This document shows positions 23,081 to 29,066 of a DNA stretch of 29,066 nt, piece by piece. The notes beneath the pieces are model-generated. The model did no database searches and was not told where the DNA came from. It saw nothing but the letters and a program-made list of their open reading frames with translations. Source of the DNA: JBBQXK01 sp038209775 (lineage in GTDB: Bacteria; Pseudomonadota; Alphaproteobacteria; Rhodobacterales; Rhodobacteraceae); NCBI GenBank assembly GCA_038209775.1, contig JBBQXK010000047.1, positions 1 through 29,066 of the forward strand, in the 5' to 3' direction. The position numbers were made by a program, and so were the translations under genes. Position 1 is the stretch's first letter, and every line of letters begins with the position of its first letter.

Positions 23081-23950
23081 GTGATCTTTGCTTCGGTCGA
23101 GGCGTTTCTGGCCGACAAGGCCGCGCGGCCCGTAAAGGGGCCGGTCTGCGTGGTGATGGCCGAGGACCGGGTCGAGGTGGACAGCACGCTGACCCATCAT
23201 CTGGCCGCAGGGTTCCGTGACGTGATCCTGCTGACCGCAGAGGGGAATGATCCTTCGCCCGCTTTGGCCGAACAGGTCAGCATCGTGCGCCATGACGTAT
23301 TCGCCGAAGGTGCGCTGGTGTCCGCGATGAACGCGCTGATCGAGGCGTTGCCGGGGTTATGGCTGTACTACTGCTACAATGGCGAATACCTGTTCCACCC
23401 GTTCTGTGAGGTGCGCAATGTGCGTGAATTGACGGCGTTCCATACCGAAGAACGGCGCGACGCGCTGTTAAGCTATGTGATCGACCTTTATGCGGGTGAT
23501 CTGGACCGTTTCCCCAACGCCGTGTCGCGTGACGAGGCGATGCTGGACCGTTCGGGTTACTATGCGTTGGGACGGCCCGACGCGGGGAACCAGAACCATC
23601 CCCGCCAGCGGCAACTGGATTTCTTTGGCGGCCTGCGCTGGCGGTTCGAGGAACACATCCCCCCCGCCCGCCGCAAGATCGACCGGATCGCGCTGTTCCG
23701 GGCCCGCCCCGGGCTGCGCCTGCGCGACGACTACACGCTGTCGGACGAAGAGATGAACACCTATGCCTGCCCATGGCACAACAACATCACTACGGCGGTG
23801 ATGAGCTTCCGCACCGCCAAGGCGCTGCGCACCAATCCGGGATCGAAGTTCGACATCCACGATTTCCGCTGGCGCAACTCGACGGCGTTTGAGTGGAAAT
23901 CGCAGCAACTGATGGATCTGGGGCTGATGGAACCCGGGCAATGGTTCTGA
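23081..23950 (+). CDS. Glycosyltransferase family 2-like protein
   Basis: The 289-residue soluble protein starts with an alternating strand/helix pattern (VCVVMAEDRVEVDSTLTHHLAAGF, VILLTAEG) like the nucleotide-sugar half of GT-A folds, which is why I place it near family 2 glycosyltransferases. Where active members carry an Asp-x-Asp-type motif on a hydrophobic strand, this protein has WLYYCYNGEYLFHPF, so metal-dependent catalysis is uncertain. The C-terminal half (from ALGRPDAGNQNHPRQRQLDFF to HNNITTAVMSFRTAKALRT) is unfamiliar. I chose the GTG at 23081 after a GGGGGTG stretch; upstream ATGs would run across miaB's start. It is divergent from miaB and followed by repeat copy B. Confidence 0.5.
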   Translation: MIFASVEAFLADKAARPVKGPVCVVMAEDRVEVDSTLTHHLAAGFRDVILLTAEGNDPSPALAEQVSIVRHDVFAEGALVSAMNALIEALPGLWLYYCYNGEYLFHPFCEVRNVRELTAFHTEERRDALLSYVIDLYAGDLDRFPNAVSRDEAMLDRSGYYALGRPDAGNQNHPRQRQLDFFGGLRWRFEEHIPPARRKIDRIALFRARPGLRLRDDYTLSDEEMNTYACPWHNNITTAVMSFRTAKALRTNPGSKFDIHDFRWRNSTAFEWKSQQLMDLGLMEPGQWF

Positions 23951-23974
23951 CGGGTTGCGCGGGTTGACAGGGCA

Positions 23975-24031
23975 GGAGCGGGGGGTTTCACACCCCCCGC
24001 ACCCCCCGTGGGATATTTGGGGACAGAAAAA
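23975..24031 (+). repeat. Dispersed hairpin repeat, copy B
   Basis: Starting 24 bases after the glycosyltransferase-like gene, bases 23975-24011 are identical to copy A (reverse complement of 8214-8250). The hairpin arms are 23978-23986 and 23992-24000 (9 bp, 5-base loop), followed by a second C-run and a GGGATATTTGGGGACAGAAA tail. It has the same orientation and distance to the preceding stop codon as copy A has to leuA. It probably acts as a transcript-end structure as well as being a repeat. Confidence 0.75.
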
Positions 24032-24060
24032 GGGGGAGATGCCGGCTTGCGTCTTATCCG

Positions 24061-24076
24061 ATCACGGATGCGTGAT
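24061..24076. promoter_or_regulatory. Palindrome upstream of the fasciclin gene
   Basis: ATCACG and CGTGAT form 6-base arms around the spacer GATG, about 80 bases before the fasciclin ATG. It could be an operator half-site pair or a small hairpin. No promoter boxes are convincing around it. The rest of 24032-24156 shows only the ribosome site GGAGGAG just before the start. Confidence 0.3.
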
Positions 24077-24156
24077 GTTGAAACTGTTTGTTGAAGGGGG
24101 CCGTTCCTGTTGGTGAAGCGGCTGGAAAATCCGGCCTGCCACCGGAGGAGCCAACC

Positions 24157-24702
24157 ATGTCCACCCGTCCCATCACAGTCCTTGCCGCCGTCCTGACGAT
24201 GTTCGCGGCCGCATCAGAAGCCAAGAACCCCGATGTTGGCGGCGCGCCGATGCTTGAGGCAAAGAACATCGTCGAGAACGCGGTGAACTCGGCCGACCAC
24301 ACCACGCTGGTGGCGGCGGTCAAGGCGGCGGGGCTGGTTGATGCGCTGATGGGGCCGGGGCCGTTCACGGTGTTCGCGCCGGTGAACGACGCGTTTGCAG
24401 CACTGCCTGCGGGCACGGTGGACACGCTGCTGAAGCCCGAAAACAAGGATCTGCTGACCAAGGTTCTGACCGCGCATGTGGTGGCGGGTGACCTGAAGCT
24501 GGCCGATCTGCGCAAGATGGTGGGCAAGGATGGCTATGCCAATCTTAAAACCCTGTCGGGCGATGCGCTGTCGGTGCGGTTCAAGGGTAACACGGCCATG
24601 GTCTACAGCGAATCGAAGAACATCGGCACCATCACCATCCCTGATGTCGACCAGTCGAATGGCGTGATCCATGTGGTCAATGCGGTGCTTGTCCCCAAGT
24701 AA
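24157..24702 (+). CDS. Secreted fasciclin (FAS1) domain protein
   Basis: The 181-residue product has a signal peptide (ITVLAAVLTMFAAASEA, cleavage near residue 22) and one complete FAS1 domain. The conserved H1 block is GPGPFTVFAPVNDAFAALPAG, and the H2 block is DQSNGVIHVVNAVLVPK at the C-terminus; LTKVLTAHVVAGDL lies between. FAS1 proteins mediate adhesion or act as periplasmic/surface binding modules; the exact role here is unknown. The ATG follows an excellent GGAGGAG site. It is a single-gene transcript closed by a strong terminator 23 bases after the stop. Confidence 0.92.
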   Translation: MSTRPITVLAAVLTMFAAASEAKNPDVGGAPMLEAKNIVENAVNSADHTTLVAAVKAAGLVDALMGPGPFTVFAPVNDAFAALPAGTVDTLLKPENKDLLTKVLTAHVVAGDLKLADLRKMVGKDGYANLKTLSGDALSVRFKGNTAMVYSESKNIGTITIPDVDQSNGVIHVVNAVLVPK

Positions 24703-24724
24703 CGCATTGCGTGTTAGTTGTGCG

Positions 24725-24755
24725 GTCCCCGGTTGCCAAGGCCGGGGACTTTTTT
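24725..24755 (+). terminator. Rho-independent terminator of the fasciclin gene
   Basis: GTCCCCGG (24725-24732) pairs perfectly with CCGGGGAC (24742-24749) around a 9-base loop and is followed at once by six T residues. It is the only classical intrinsic terminator in the window. Its T-run abuts the stop codon of the convergent transglutaminase-like gene. Confidence 0.95.
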
Positions 24756-25594
24756 CACAGCGTCATGTCGGCGGGACGGTTCGGCGGCGGGTTCGCCAGA
24801 TCGTAGCACCAGATGTTGAACAGGTTCAGCGCATGCGGCCCGAACGAGTGGATCAGCGGCACGTCGGCTGCATCCCGCCCGTGCGCCACCTTGATCCGCC
24901 CGATCCGGGCGCGGTTGTTGCGCGGATCGAAGGTGACCCAGCGCCCGCCCAGAAACACCTCGACCCACGCCGCATAGTCCATCGGATCGACGACCGGCAC
25001 GCCGATGTCGCCGATATAGCCGTTCACATAACGCGCAGGCAGGTTCATACAGCGGCAGAGGGCGATGAAAAGATGCGCGAAATCGCGGCACACGCCCGTT
25101 GCCTCGGCATAGGCATCGGCGGCGGTGCGGGTAAAACGGGCGTTCTGGTAGTTGAACCGGATATGCCCATGCACGAAATCGCAGATGCCCTGCACCCGCG
25201 CCCAGCCCTGCGGCATATGGCCAAAGAGGTTCCATGCGGTCTGCATCAGCGTGTCTGTCTCGCAGTAGCGGCTGCCGAGAAGGTAGATCAGCACATCGTC
25301 GGGCAGATCGGCGATGGGGGTTTCGTGGAGGTGAGGGAAACGTTCCTCGACGAGGCCGCTGTCGCGGATCGCGGCATCCTGTGTCAGGCGAAAGGTGCCC
25401 GCCGGGGCGGTCATCCGCAGGCAGACGTTGCCGAACTGGTCGTGATAGCGGGTGACGGGCACGGGCGGCCAGGTTTGTACCTCGCCCAGACGTTGCAGGT
25501 CATCGCGCCGTTCGTCACGGATCGCCAGAAGGCAGATCAGGGGGGTGTCCTGTGTGCAGGCAATTTCGATCTCGTAGCCGAACCGGATCAGCAA
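24755..25594 (-). CDS. Transglutaminase-like domain protein (protease-like fold)
   Basis: The 279-residue cytoplasmic protein starts with the bacterial transglutaminase N-terminal beta domain (LIRFGYEIEIACTQDTPLI) and carries a transglutaminase core. The core cysteine is in TGVCRDFAHL (Cys169) and the aspartate in WVTFDPRNN (Asp223). The residue before AWVEV, normally the catalytic histidine, is alanine (Ala208), so classical triad chemistry may be lost. The start is probably TTG at 25594, with AGGCGG 6 bases upstream, because this gives the family N-terminus. The ATG at 25630 would add 12 residues. It lies 61 bases after irr on the same strand. Related proteins often sit with circularly permuted ATP-grasp genes, absent here. 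Confidence 0.8.
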   Translation of the reverse strand: MLIRFGYEIEIACTQDTPLICLLAIRDERRDDLQRLGEVQTWPPVPVTRYHDQFGNVCLRMTAPAGTFRLTQDAAIRDSGLVEERFPHLHETPIADLPDDVLIYLLGSRYCETDTLMQTAWNLFGHMPQGWARVQGICDFVHGHIRFNYQNARFTRTAADAYAEATGVCRDFAHLFIALCRCMNLPARYVNGYIGDIGVPVVDPMDYAAWVEVFLGGRWVTFDPRNNRARIGRIKVAHGRDAADVPLIHSFGPHALNLFNIWCYDLANPPPNRPADMTL

Positions 25595-25655
25595 TGGTTT
25601 CCGCCTTTCGTGGCAGGGACCGGGCGCCATGGCCCGCCCAGATCGGCCGCAGGCG

Positions 25656-26087
25656 TCAAAGCCTGCGCAGACGGATAACGACGTCGACGCGACCCAGTTC
25701 CGTACCGTCGGGCAATTTCGGCAGGCGCGATATCACCAACTCATCCGCAGGGGCGTCGGTCAGGGTATGGGTATCTTCCCAATAGAAATGCGGGTGGTCG
25801 TCCATGCGGGTGTCGAAGTGGCTTTTCGAGCCGTCAACGACGATCTCGTTCATCAGCCCCGCCTCGCAGAACGCGCGCAAGGTGTTGTAGACGGTGGCAA
25901 GGCTGACCCCCTCACCCGTTCGGGCCGCCGCGGCGTGCAGGCTTTCGGCGGTGACGTGCCGGTTCTGGCCGTCACCCACCAACAATGCCGCCAGCGCCAG
26001 ACGCTGCCGCGTCGGCCGCAGGCCCGCACCGGCAAGCCAAGTCGTACCCCGATCGCCGACGCTGATGTTGCTTGGCTCCGCCGTCAT
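25656..26087 (-). CDS. irr: Fur-family transcriptional regulator, Irr-like
   Basis: Irr is the alphaproteobacterial iron-response regulator, a Fur-family protein that binds DNA when iron or heme is low. The 143-residue protein has the N-terminal winged helix (AGLRPTRQRLALAALL, then VSLATVYNTLRAFCEAGLMNEI). Its C-terminal dimer domain contains a His-rich stretch (DDHPHFYWEDTHTL, with His98, His100 and His107) but lacks the two CxxC zinc motifs of classical Fur. This favours Irr over Fur, Zur or PerR. The ATG at 26087 follows GGAGG at 7 bases. It is divergent from fabA, with a good promoter and a palindrome at the expected start point. Confidence 0.85.
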   Translation of the reverse strand: MTAEPSNISVGDRGTTWLAGAGLRPTRQRLALAALLVGDGQNRHVTAESLHAAAARTGEGVSLATVYNTLRAFCEAGLMNEIVVDGSKSHFDTRMDDHPHFYWEDTHTLTDAPADELVISRLPKLPDGTELGRVDVVIRLRRL

Positions 26088-26100
26088 TTCGCTGCCTCCG

Positions 26101-26141
26101 GCACACTGTGCAATATAGGGCCGGGCGGCGGTGCTTTTCAA
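26101..26141 (-). promoter_or_regulatory. irr promoter with palindrome at the transcription start
   Basis: TTGAAA (26141-26136) and TATATT (26117-26112) are spaced by 18 bases on the minus strand, the best promoter in the window by eye. The perfect palindrome GCACACTGTGC (26101-26111) covers the expected start site, a classic place for repression, possibly by Irr itself. It does not resemble the AT-rich iron-control element known for rhizobial Irr. Confidence 0.6.
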
Positions 26142-26197
26142 CCGCTGTTGCACGGGTGGTCCGGGCCTGTGGCAACCGTGGCAACCGGGCCGCGCCC

Positions 26198-26226
26198 TTG
26201 CCAGTGCCAAAGGCCCGGTGTTACAC
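26198..26226 (+). promoter_or_regulatory. Candidate fabA promoter
   Basis: TTGCCA (26198-26203) and TTACAC (26221-26226) are exactly 17 bases apart, about 62 bases before the fabA ATG. Just upstream lies a tandem 9-base direct repeat, TGGCAACCG, at 26170-26178 and 26179-26187, a possible activator or repressor site. Confidence 0.5.
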
Positions 26227-26231
26227 GATGA

Positions 26232-26263
26232 AACGGGGCGTGACCGCAAGGGTACGCCCCGTT
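26232..26263 (+). promoter_or_regulatory. 5'-terminal hairpin or palindrome in the fabA leader
   Basis: AACGGGGCGT (26232-26241) pairs with ACGCCCCGTT (26254-26263), a 10-bp perfect stem with a 12-base loop. It begins at the transcription start predicted by the candidate promoter, so the fabA mRNA would carry a stem at its 5' end. As DNA it is also a large operator-like palindrome. Confidence 0.55.
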
Positions 26264-26288
26264 GTACACTGATAGGGGATGGTGCCCG

Positions 26289-26798
26289 ATGGCGGAATAT
26301 CCGCAATCCTTTGACCGCGAGGCGCTTCTGGCCTGTGCCCGGGGCGAGCTGTTCGGCCCCGGCAATGCGCAGTTGCCGGAACCCCCGATGCTGATGATGG
26401 ACCGCATCACCGACATCTCGGAAGACCGGGGTGAGCATGGCCGCGGCCATGTGGTGGCCGAGTTCGACATCACGCCGGACCTGTGGTTTTTCGCCTGCCA
26501 CTTTCCCGGCAACCCGATCATGCCGGGCTGTCTGGGGCTGGACGGGCTGTGGCAGTTGACCGGTTTCAACCTTGGCTGGCGCGGTTGGCAGGGCAGGGGC
26601 TATGCGCTGGGGGTGGGTGAGGTAAAGCTGACCGGAATGGTGCGGCCTGACCGGAAACGGCTGACATATTACGTCGATTTCACCAAGGCACTGACGACGC
26701 GGCGGCTGACGATGGGCGTGGCGGACGGGCGGGTCGAGGCGGATGGCGAGGTGATCTATCTGGTCAAGGACATGAAGGTGGCGTTGTCGGGGGCATGA
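26289..26798 (+). CDS. fabA: 3-hydroxyacyl-ACP dehydratase/isomerase FabA
   Basis: FabA dehydrates 3-hydroxydecanoyl-ACP and isomerises the trans-2 to the cis-3 product, the branch point of anaerobic-type unsaturated fatty acid synthesis. The 169-residue protein has the catalytic His71 in FACHFPGNPIMPGC and Asp85 in LGLDGLWQL, matching E. coli His70 and Asp84. The ATG at 26289 is preceded by AGGGGATGG; an in-frame ATG 27 bases earlier is unlikely. Its normal partner fabB lies 1.65 kb downstream instead of adjacent, separated by mgtC, a duplicate of the fabA 3' end, and a GrpB-family gene. Confidence 0.97.
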   Translation: MAEYPQSFDREALLACARGELFGPGNAQLPEPPMLMMDRITDISEDRGEHGRGHVVAEFDITPDLWFFACHFPGNPIMPGCLGLDGLWQLTGFNLGWRGWQGRGYALGVGEVKLTGMVRPDRKRLTYYVDFTKALTTRRLTMGVADGRVEADGEVIYLVKDMKVALSGA

Positions 26799-26814
26799 GG
26801 GGTGTCCACGAACT
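26704..26814 (+). repeat. Direct repeat, left copy: 3' end of fabA
   Basis: The last about 95 bases of fabA plus roughly 16 bases after its stop recur as a diverged direct repeat at 27658-27768, exactly 954 bases away and without gaps. Over the last 81 bases ending at the stop codon I count about 15 mismatches. The left copy is the functional one. The rest of the 26815-26935 spacer has no recognisable gene. Confidence 0.85.
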
Positions 26815-26935
26815 CTTTCGTTGACAACCCTATGAATGGTCCCGCGCAGCCCTGAACTGCAACCTGCAGGTCGTGCGGCTCTTCTTCGATCCCGTTGTCT
26901 GTCAGCACTGGCGGTCACTCCGGTCGCACTGCGGA

Positions 26936-27424
26936 TCAATTCGTGTCGGTGTCATCCTCGGCCGTTGGCGGTACAACATAGGGCACCAACGCAAGAATAA
27001 AAAACACGATCAGCGTCGACAAAACGGCCATGGCCTCAAGCCCCAAGCCTACAACCACTCCAATCCCCGCAGTTGCCCAGATATTGGCTGCTGTGGTCAT
27101 GCCCTCGACTTTCTGTTGCCCGGTGCGGATGATGATTGCCCCAGCGCCCAGAAAGCCGACGCCCTGAACAATGCCTTGCACAACCCGTGACATATCCGAA
27201 ACCTGCGCACCGCTTTGCAGCGGGCCAAGCACGAACAGGGCTGCACCAACGGCCACCAGCATATGCGTCCGCACCCCTGCGCTGCGGGCTTTACGTTCAC
27301 GTTCATATCCCAGAATGCCGCCCAGAAGTGCTGCCATGACCAAGCGGACCACGATGCGCGTCATTGTGGCCAGGTCGGGAACATCAGAAAACTCGCTGAC
27401 GATGGTTCTCCATATTTCGTGCAT
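26936..27424 (-). CDS. MgtC/SapB family inner-membrane protein
   Basis: The 162-residue protein has about four or five membrane helices and the family signatures LLGGILGYERERKARSAGVRTH and QGVGFLGAGAIIIR followed by GMTTAANIWATAGIGVVVG. MgtC-like proteins are linked to growth in low magnesium and to control of the ATP synthase in pathogens. Short stand-alone members like this lack the C-terminal ACT-like domain, and their role is less clear. The ATG at 27424 has AAGGA 10 bases upstream. It lies, in opposite orientation, between the intact and decayed fabA ends, and by eye its base composition is less GC-rich than that of fabA, consistent with acquisition. Confidence 0.9.
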   Translation of the reverse strand: MHEIWRTIVSEFSDVPDLATMTRIVVRLVMAALLGGILGYERERKARSAGVRTHMLVAVGAALFVLGPLQSGAQVSDMSRVVQGIVQGVGFLGAGAIIIRTGQQKVEGMTTAANIWATAGIGVVVGLGLEAMAVLSTLIVFFILALVPYVVPPTAEDDTDTN

Positions 27425-27602
27425 CGTGCCAGTGTCCTTCTATCGCACGACCGGACGCAAAGACGGTCCCTTACACATCAACCGCGCAATCAGTTGGCTA
27501 TACCCGACCGTGGGCCGTCACAACCCACAGCAGCCCAAACCCGCGTGCCCCTCCCCAACCCAACCGCAAACATGCCCGACCTTACCGCACGAAGCGCTCA
27601 GG

Positions 27603-27634
27603 GCGCCGCGTTGTCATCGGCGGGAACGAGATCG
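27603..27634 (+). other. Short stretch resembling the 5' end of fabB
   Basis: GCGCCGCGTTGTCATC and the next 16 bases match fabB from its second base of the start codon (28454 onward) at about 27 of 32 positions, coding RRVVIGG in one frame where fabB has RRVVITG. It precedes the fabA-tail duplicate, the reverse of operon order. The stretch is short and could be coincidental. The remaining 27425-27602 holds no gene I can support. Confidence 0.3.
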
Positions 27635-27657
27635 ACTTCTGTGTTGCCGTCGCTGCC

Positions 27658-27752
27658 GGCTGATCAGGGGCTTGGCCGACGGGCGGGTCGAGGCGGACCG
27701 AATGATGATCTGTCTTGTCAAGGAAACGAGGGTGGCCTTGTCGGGGGCTTGA
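27658..27752 (+). pseudogene. Decayed duplicate of the fabA 3' end
   Basis: In frame, this fragment reads RLIRGLADGRVEAD, then RMMICLVKETRVALSGA and stop, against RLTMGVADGRVEAD and GEVIYLVKDMKVALSGA in fabA: 21 of 31 residues are identical, including the terminal ALSGA and the stop codon. It has no start or catalytic part. Similarity continues about 16 bases past the stop to 27768, as in the left copy. It marks the far border of a 954-base unit containing mgtC. Confidence 0.85.
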
Positions 27753-27784
27753 GGGGGGGCCGCGACAGGTCTGCTTCCGGTGCC

Positions 27785-28363
27785 TCAGGGGCGCGAGGAC
27801 AGGACCGTTCGCACGAAGTCCGTCTTCTGGTCCGCATAGTCTTTCCGAGCGCCCTCAAGAAGGCTGACTTTCAAACGCTCATAAGCGTCGCGCAGGGCTG
27901 GGTCACTACACAGCGCATCGCGAAAATCGATGTGATCCCGCAAAAGGTCGTCGCCCGGCGCATAGAGGTGCAGATTATGCGTCCGTATGTCGCCGCCCTC
28001 GATCCGGATGAACAAACGCCCGCTTCGCTCTCCACGGTCGATGTATCCCAGTGCCACAAGCACATGTGCCACTTGCGCTTCGGCCTCGGGCGGGGCCACA
28101 AGTGCGATGTCCATGATCGGCTTGGCCGCCAGACCCGGCACGGCCGTACTGCCGATATGGTGCAGTTCCAGATCGCCAAGCGGGGATGTTGCCTGCCTGA
28201 TGGTCGTCACTTCCTGAGCGTAGAGTTGGGGCCATTCCTCTTGATAGGAAACCAGACGCAGGGTGCCGTGCTGCAGCCCCAGCGGTTCGCGGGTTCTGGA
28301 GACTGGGACGACCTCTTGATTGCTGCTGACTGCCAGACTCGGCGCATACAGCCCTATGGGCAA
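27785..28363 (-). CDS. GrpB family (UPF0157) nucleotidyltransferase-fold protein
   Basis: The 192-residue soluble protein has the GrpB signature HHIGSTAVPGLAAKPIMDIAL, where GS and the downstream D resemble the nucleotidyltransferase active site, plus YAPGDDLLRDHIDFRDAL near the C-terminus. Substrate is unknown; one relative is linked to CoaE in fusion proteins. The family usually starts shortly before REPLGLQHGTLRLV, yet no ATG or GTG exists there. The only in-frame start I see is a TTG at 28363 with a weak ribosome site, which adds an atypical 23-residue lead. The N-terminus may be eroded or mis-assigned. It lies between the fabA remnant and fabB on the opposite strand. Confidence 0.78.
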   Translation of the reverse strand: MPIGLYAPSLAVSSNQEVVPVSRTREPLGLQHGTLRLVSYQEEWPQLYAQEVTTIRQATSPLGDLELHHIGSTAVPGLAAKPIMDIALVAPPEAEAQVAHVLVALGYIDRGERSGRLFIRIEGGDIRTHNLHLYAPGDDLLRDHIDFRDALCSDPALRDAYERLKVSLLEGARKDYADQKTDFVRTVLSSRP

Positions 28364-28393
28364 CTGCGGCTCTTGGCCTTTGATGCCTACTGC

Positions 28394-28432
28394 CTTGCCC
28401 CCCTTCCCCCTCTACCCTAAACAGGGGGCAAG
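28394..28432 (+). promoter_or_regulatory. Inverted repeat just upstream of the fabB ribosome site
   Basis: CTTGCCCCC (28394-28402) and GGGGGCAAG (28424-28432) are perfect 9-base inverted repeats around a 21-base C/T-rich spacer, ending 8 bases before the fabB GGAGG. It lies in the 88-base divergent spacer between the GrpB gene and fabB. It could be an mRNA hairpin or a DNA operator. Confidence 0.45.
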
Positions 28433-28451
28433 TCACCGCAGGAGGCCCCCA

Positions 28452-29066
28452 ATGCGCCGCGTCGTCATCACCGGGATCGGGATCGTGTCATCCATCGGCA
28501 ACTCTGCCGCCGAGGTGGAGGCGTCTTTGCGCGCGGGCAGATCGGGGATCGAGTTTGCGCCCGACTATGCCGAACATGGGTTCCGTTGCCGGGTCCATGG
28601 ACAGCCGCACATCACGTTCGAGGACCATATCGACAAGCGCGACCTGCGGTTCATGGGCGACGGGGCGGCCTATAACTTCATCGCGATGGATCAGGCGGTG
28701 AAGGACAGCGGGCTGGAGCCGTCCGACGTTTCGAACGACCGGACAGGCATCATCGTCGGTTCCGGCGGGCCGTCGACCAAGTCATTCTTCAAGGCCCACA
28801 ACATCGTGCGCGAAACCGGCAGCCCCAAGCGGATCGGGCCGTTCGGCGTGACCAAGGGGATGTCGTCGACCACATCGGCCTGCCTTGCCACGCCGTTCAA
28901 GATAAGGGGGGTGAACTATTCGATCACCTCGGCCTGTTCCACATCCGCCCATTGCATCGGCAACGGCACGGAACTGATCCAGATGGGCAAGCAGGACATC
29001 GTGTTCGCGGGCGGTGGCGAGGAACTGGACTGGACGCTGTCCTGCCTGTTCGATGCCATGGGGGCG
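28452..29066 (+). CDS. fabB: 3-oxoacyl-ACP synthase I FabB, N-terminal part (runs off window)
   Basis: FabB elongates cis-3-decenoyl-ACP and other acyl-ACPs, and with FabA directs unsaturated fatty acid synthesis. The first 205 codons are present. The thiolase-fold active-site cysteine is Cys162 in SITSACSTSAHCIG, matching E. coli Cys163; MRRVVITGIGIVSSIG is the typical N-terminus and FKAHNIVRETGSPKRIGPF fits FabB rather than FabF. GGAGG lies 6 bases before the ATG. The catalytic histidines are beyond the window. It is normally next to fabA; here an insertion separates them, so it probably needs its own promoter. Confidence 0.95.
   Translation, partial: MRRVVITGIGIVSSIGNSAAEVEASLRAGRSGIEFAPDYAEHGFRCRVHGQPHITFEDHIDKRDLRFMGDGAAYNFIAMDQAVKDSGLEPSDVSNDRTGIIVGSGGPSTKSFFKAHNIVRETGSPKRIGPFGVTKGMSSTTSACLATPFKIRGVNYSITSACSTSAHCIGNGTELIQMGKQDIVFAGGGEELDWTLSCLFDAMGA

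Noticed and set aside
26885..26908. Minus-strand VLTDNGIE, resembling a DDE transposase core motif, near the left fabA repeat
   Set aside because: Only eight residues, stop codon three codons upstream, and the following residues do not continue like an IS481- or IS3-type transposase; probably chance, although a decayed insertion sequence cannot be excluded.
27215..28420. 401-codon plus-strand open frame across mgtC, the fabA remnant and the GrpB gene
   Set aside because: It is antisense to two genes with clear families and in a different frame from the fabA remnant.

Overview
The window is a dense, GC-rich stretch of an alphaproteobacterial chromosome, most likely from the Rhodobacteraceae (Rhodobacterales). 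The main reasons are a SAM/SAH-type riboswitch directly in front of metK (a riboswitch class described from Rhodobacterales), an iron-sulfur bacterial cryptochrome/photolyase of the PhrB/CryB type, an Irr-like Fur regulator beside fabA/fabB, and an intact mreBCD-mrdA-rodA cluster. No rRNA, tRNA, CRISPR array or intact insertion sequence was seen.

Layout. 1-702: 3' part of a proline iminopeptidase gene. 706-6399 (minus): rod-shape operon mreB-mreC-mreD-mrdA(PBP2)-rodA, with tight spacing and overlapping starts and stops. 6653-8184 (plus): a short-chain dehydrogenase and an uncharacterised protein with a PD-(D/E)XK-nuclease-like motif. 8273-10035 (minus): leuA preceded by a previously unlisted 34-codon leader ORF ending in a leucine run, with alternative RNA pairings between leader and gene; this looks like an amino-acid-responsive leader. 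10191-12379 (plus): a C-factor-like SDR overlapping an FeS photolyase gene. 12376-16293 (minus): SAM/SAH riboswitch-metK-DMT transporter-trmB-aroA. 16331-20350 (minus): phoH-ybeY-CBS/CorC protein-lnt, an envelope and RNA-maturation operon. 20547-21472 (minus): a lipoprotein and an OmpA-domain protein that share a 29-residue Cys-flanked motif. 21658-22956 (minus): miaB. 23081-24702 (plus): a glycosyltransferase-like protein and a secreted fasciclin protein ending in a textbook terminator. 24755-26087 (minus): a transglutaminase-like protein and irr. 26289-29066: fabA, then an interruption carrying mgtC (minus), a decayed duplicate of the fabA 3' end and a GrpB-family gene (minus), then the 5' part of fabB.

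How the parts fit. Much of the window is growth machinery: wall elongation (mre/mrdA/rodA), lipoprotein maturation (lnt), SAM synthesis and use (metK, trmB, miaB), chorismate and leucine synthesis (aroA, leuA), and unsaturated fatty acid synthesis (fabA, fabB). The most interesting signals are regulatory or evolutionary: the leuA leader peptide with its alternative or pseudoknotted stems; the riboswitch-controlled metK unit that includes a small drug/metabolite-type transporter; the duplicated fabA tail bracketing an mgtC insert inside what is normally a fabAB unit; the shared motif in the two adjacent envelope proteins; and a dispersed hairpin repeat, two copies of which share 37 identical bases and sit 22-24 bases after the stop codons of two unrelated genes. 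All assignments come from reading the sequence and remembered family features; no database search was run.
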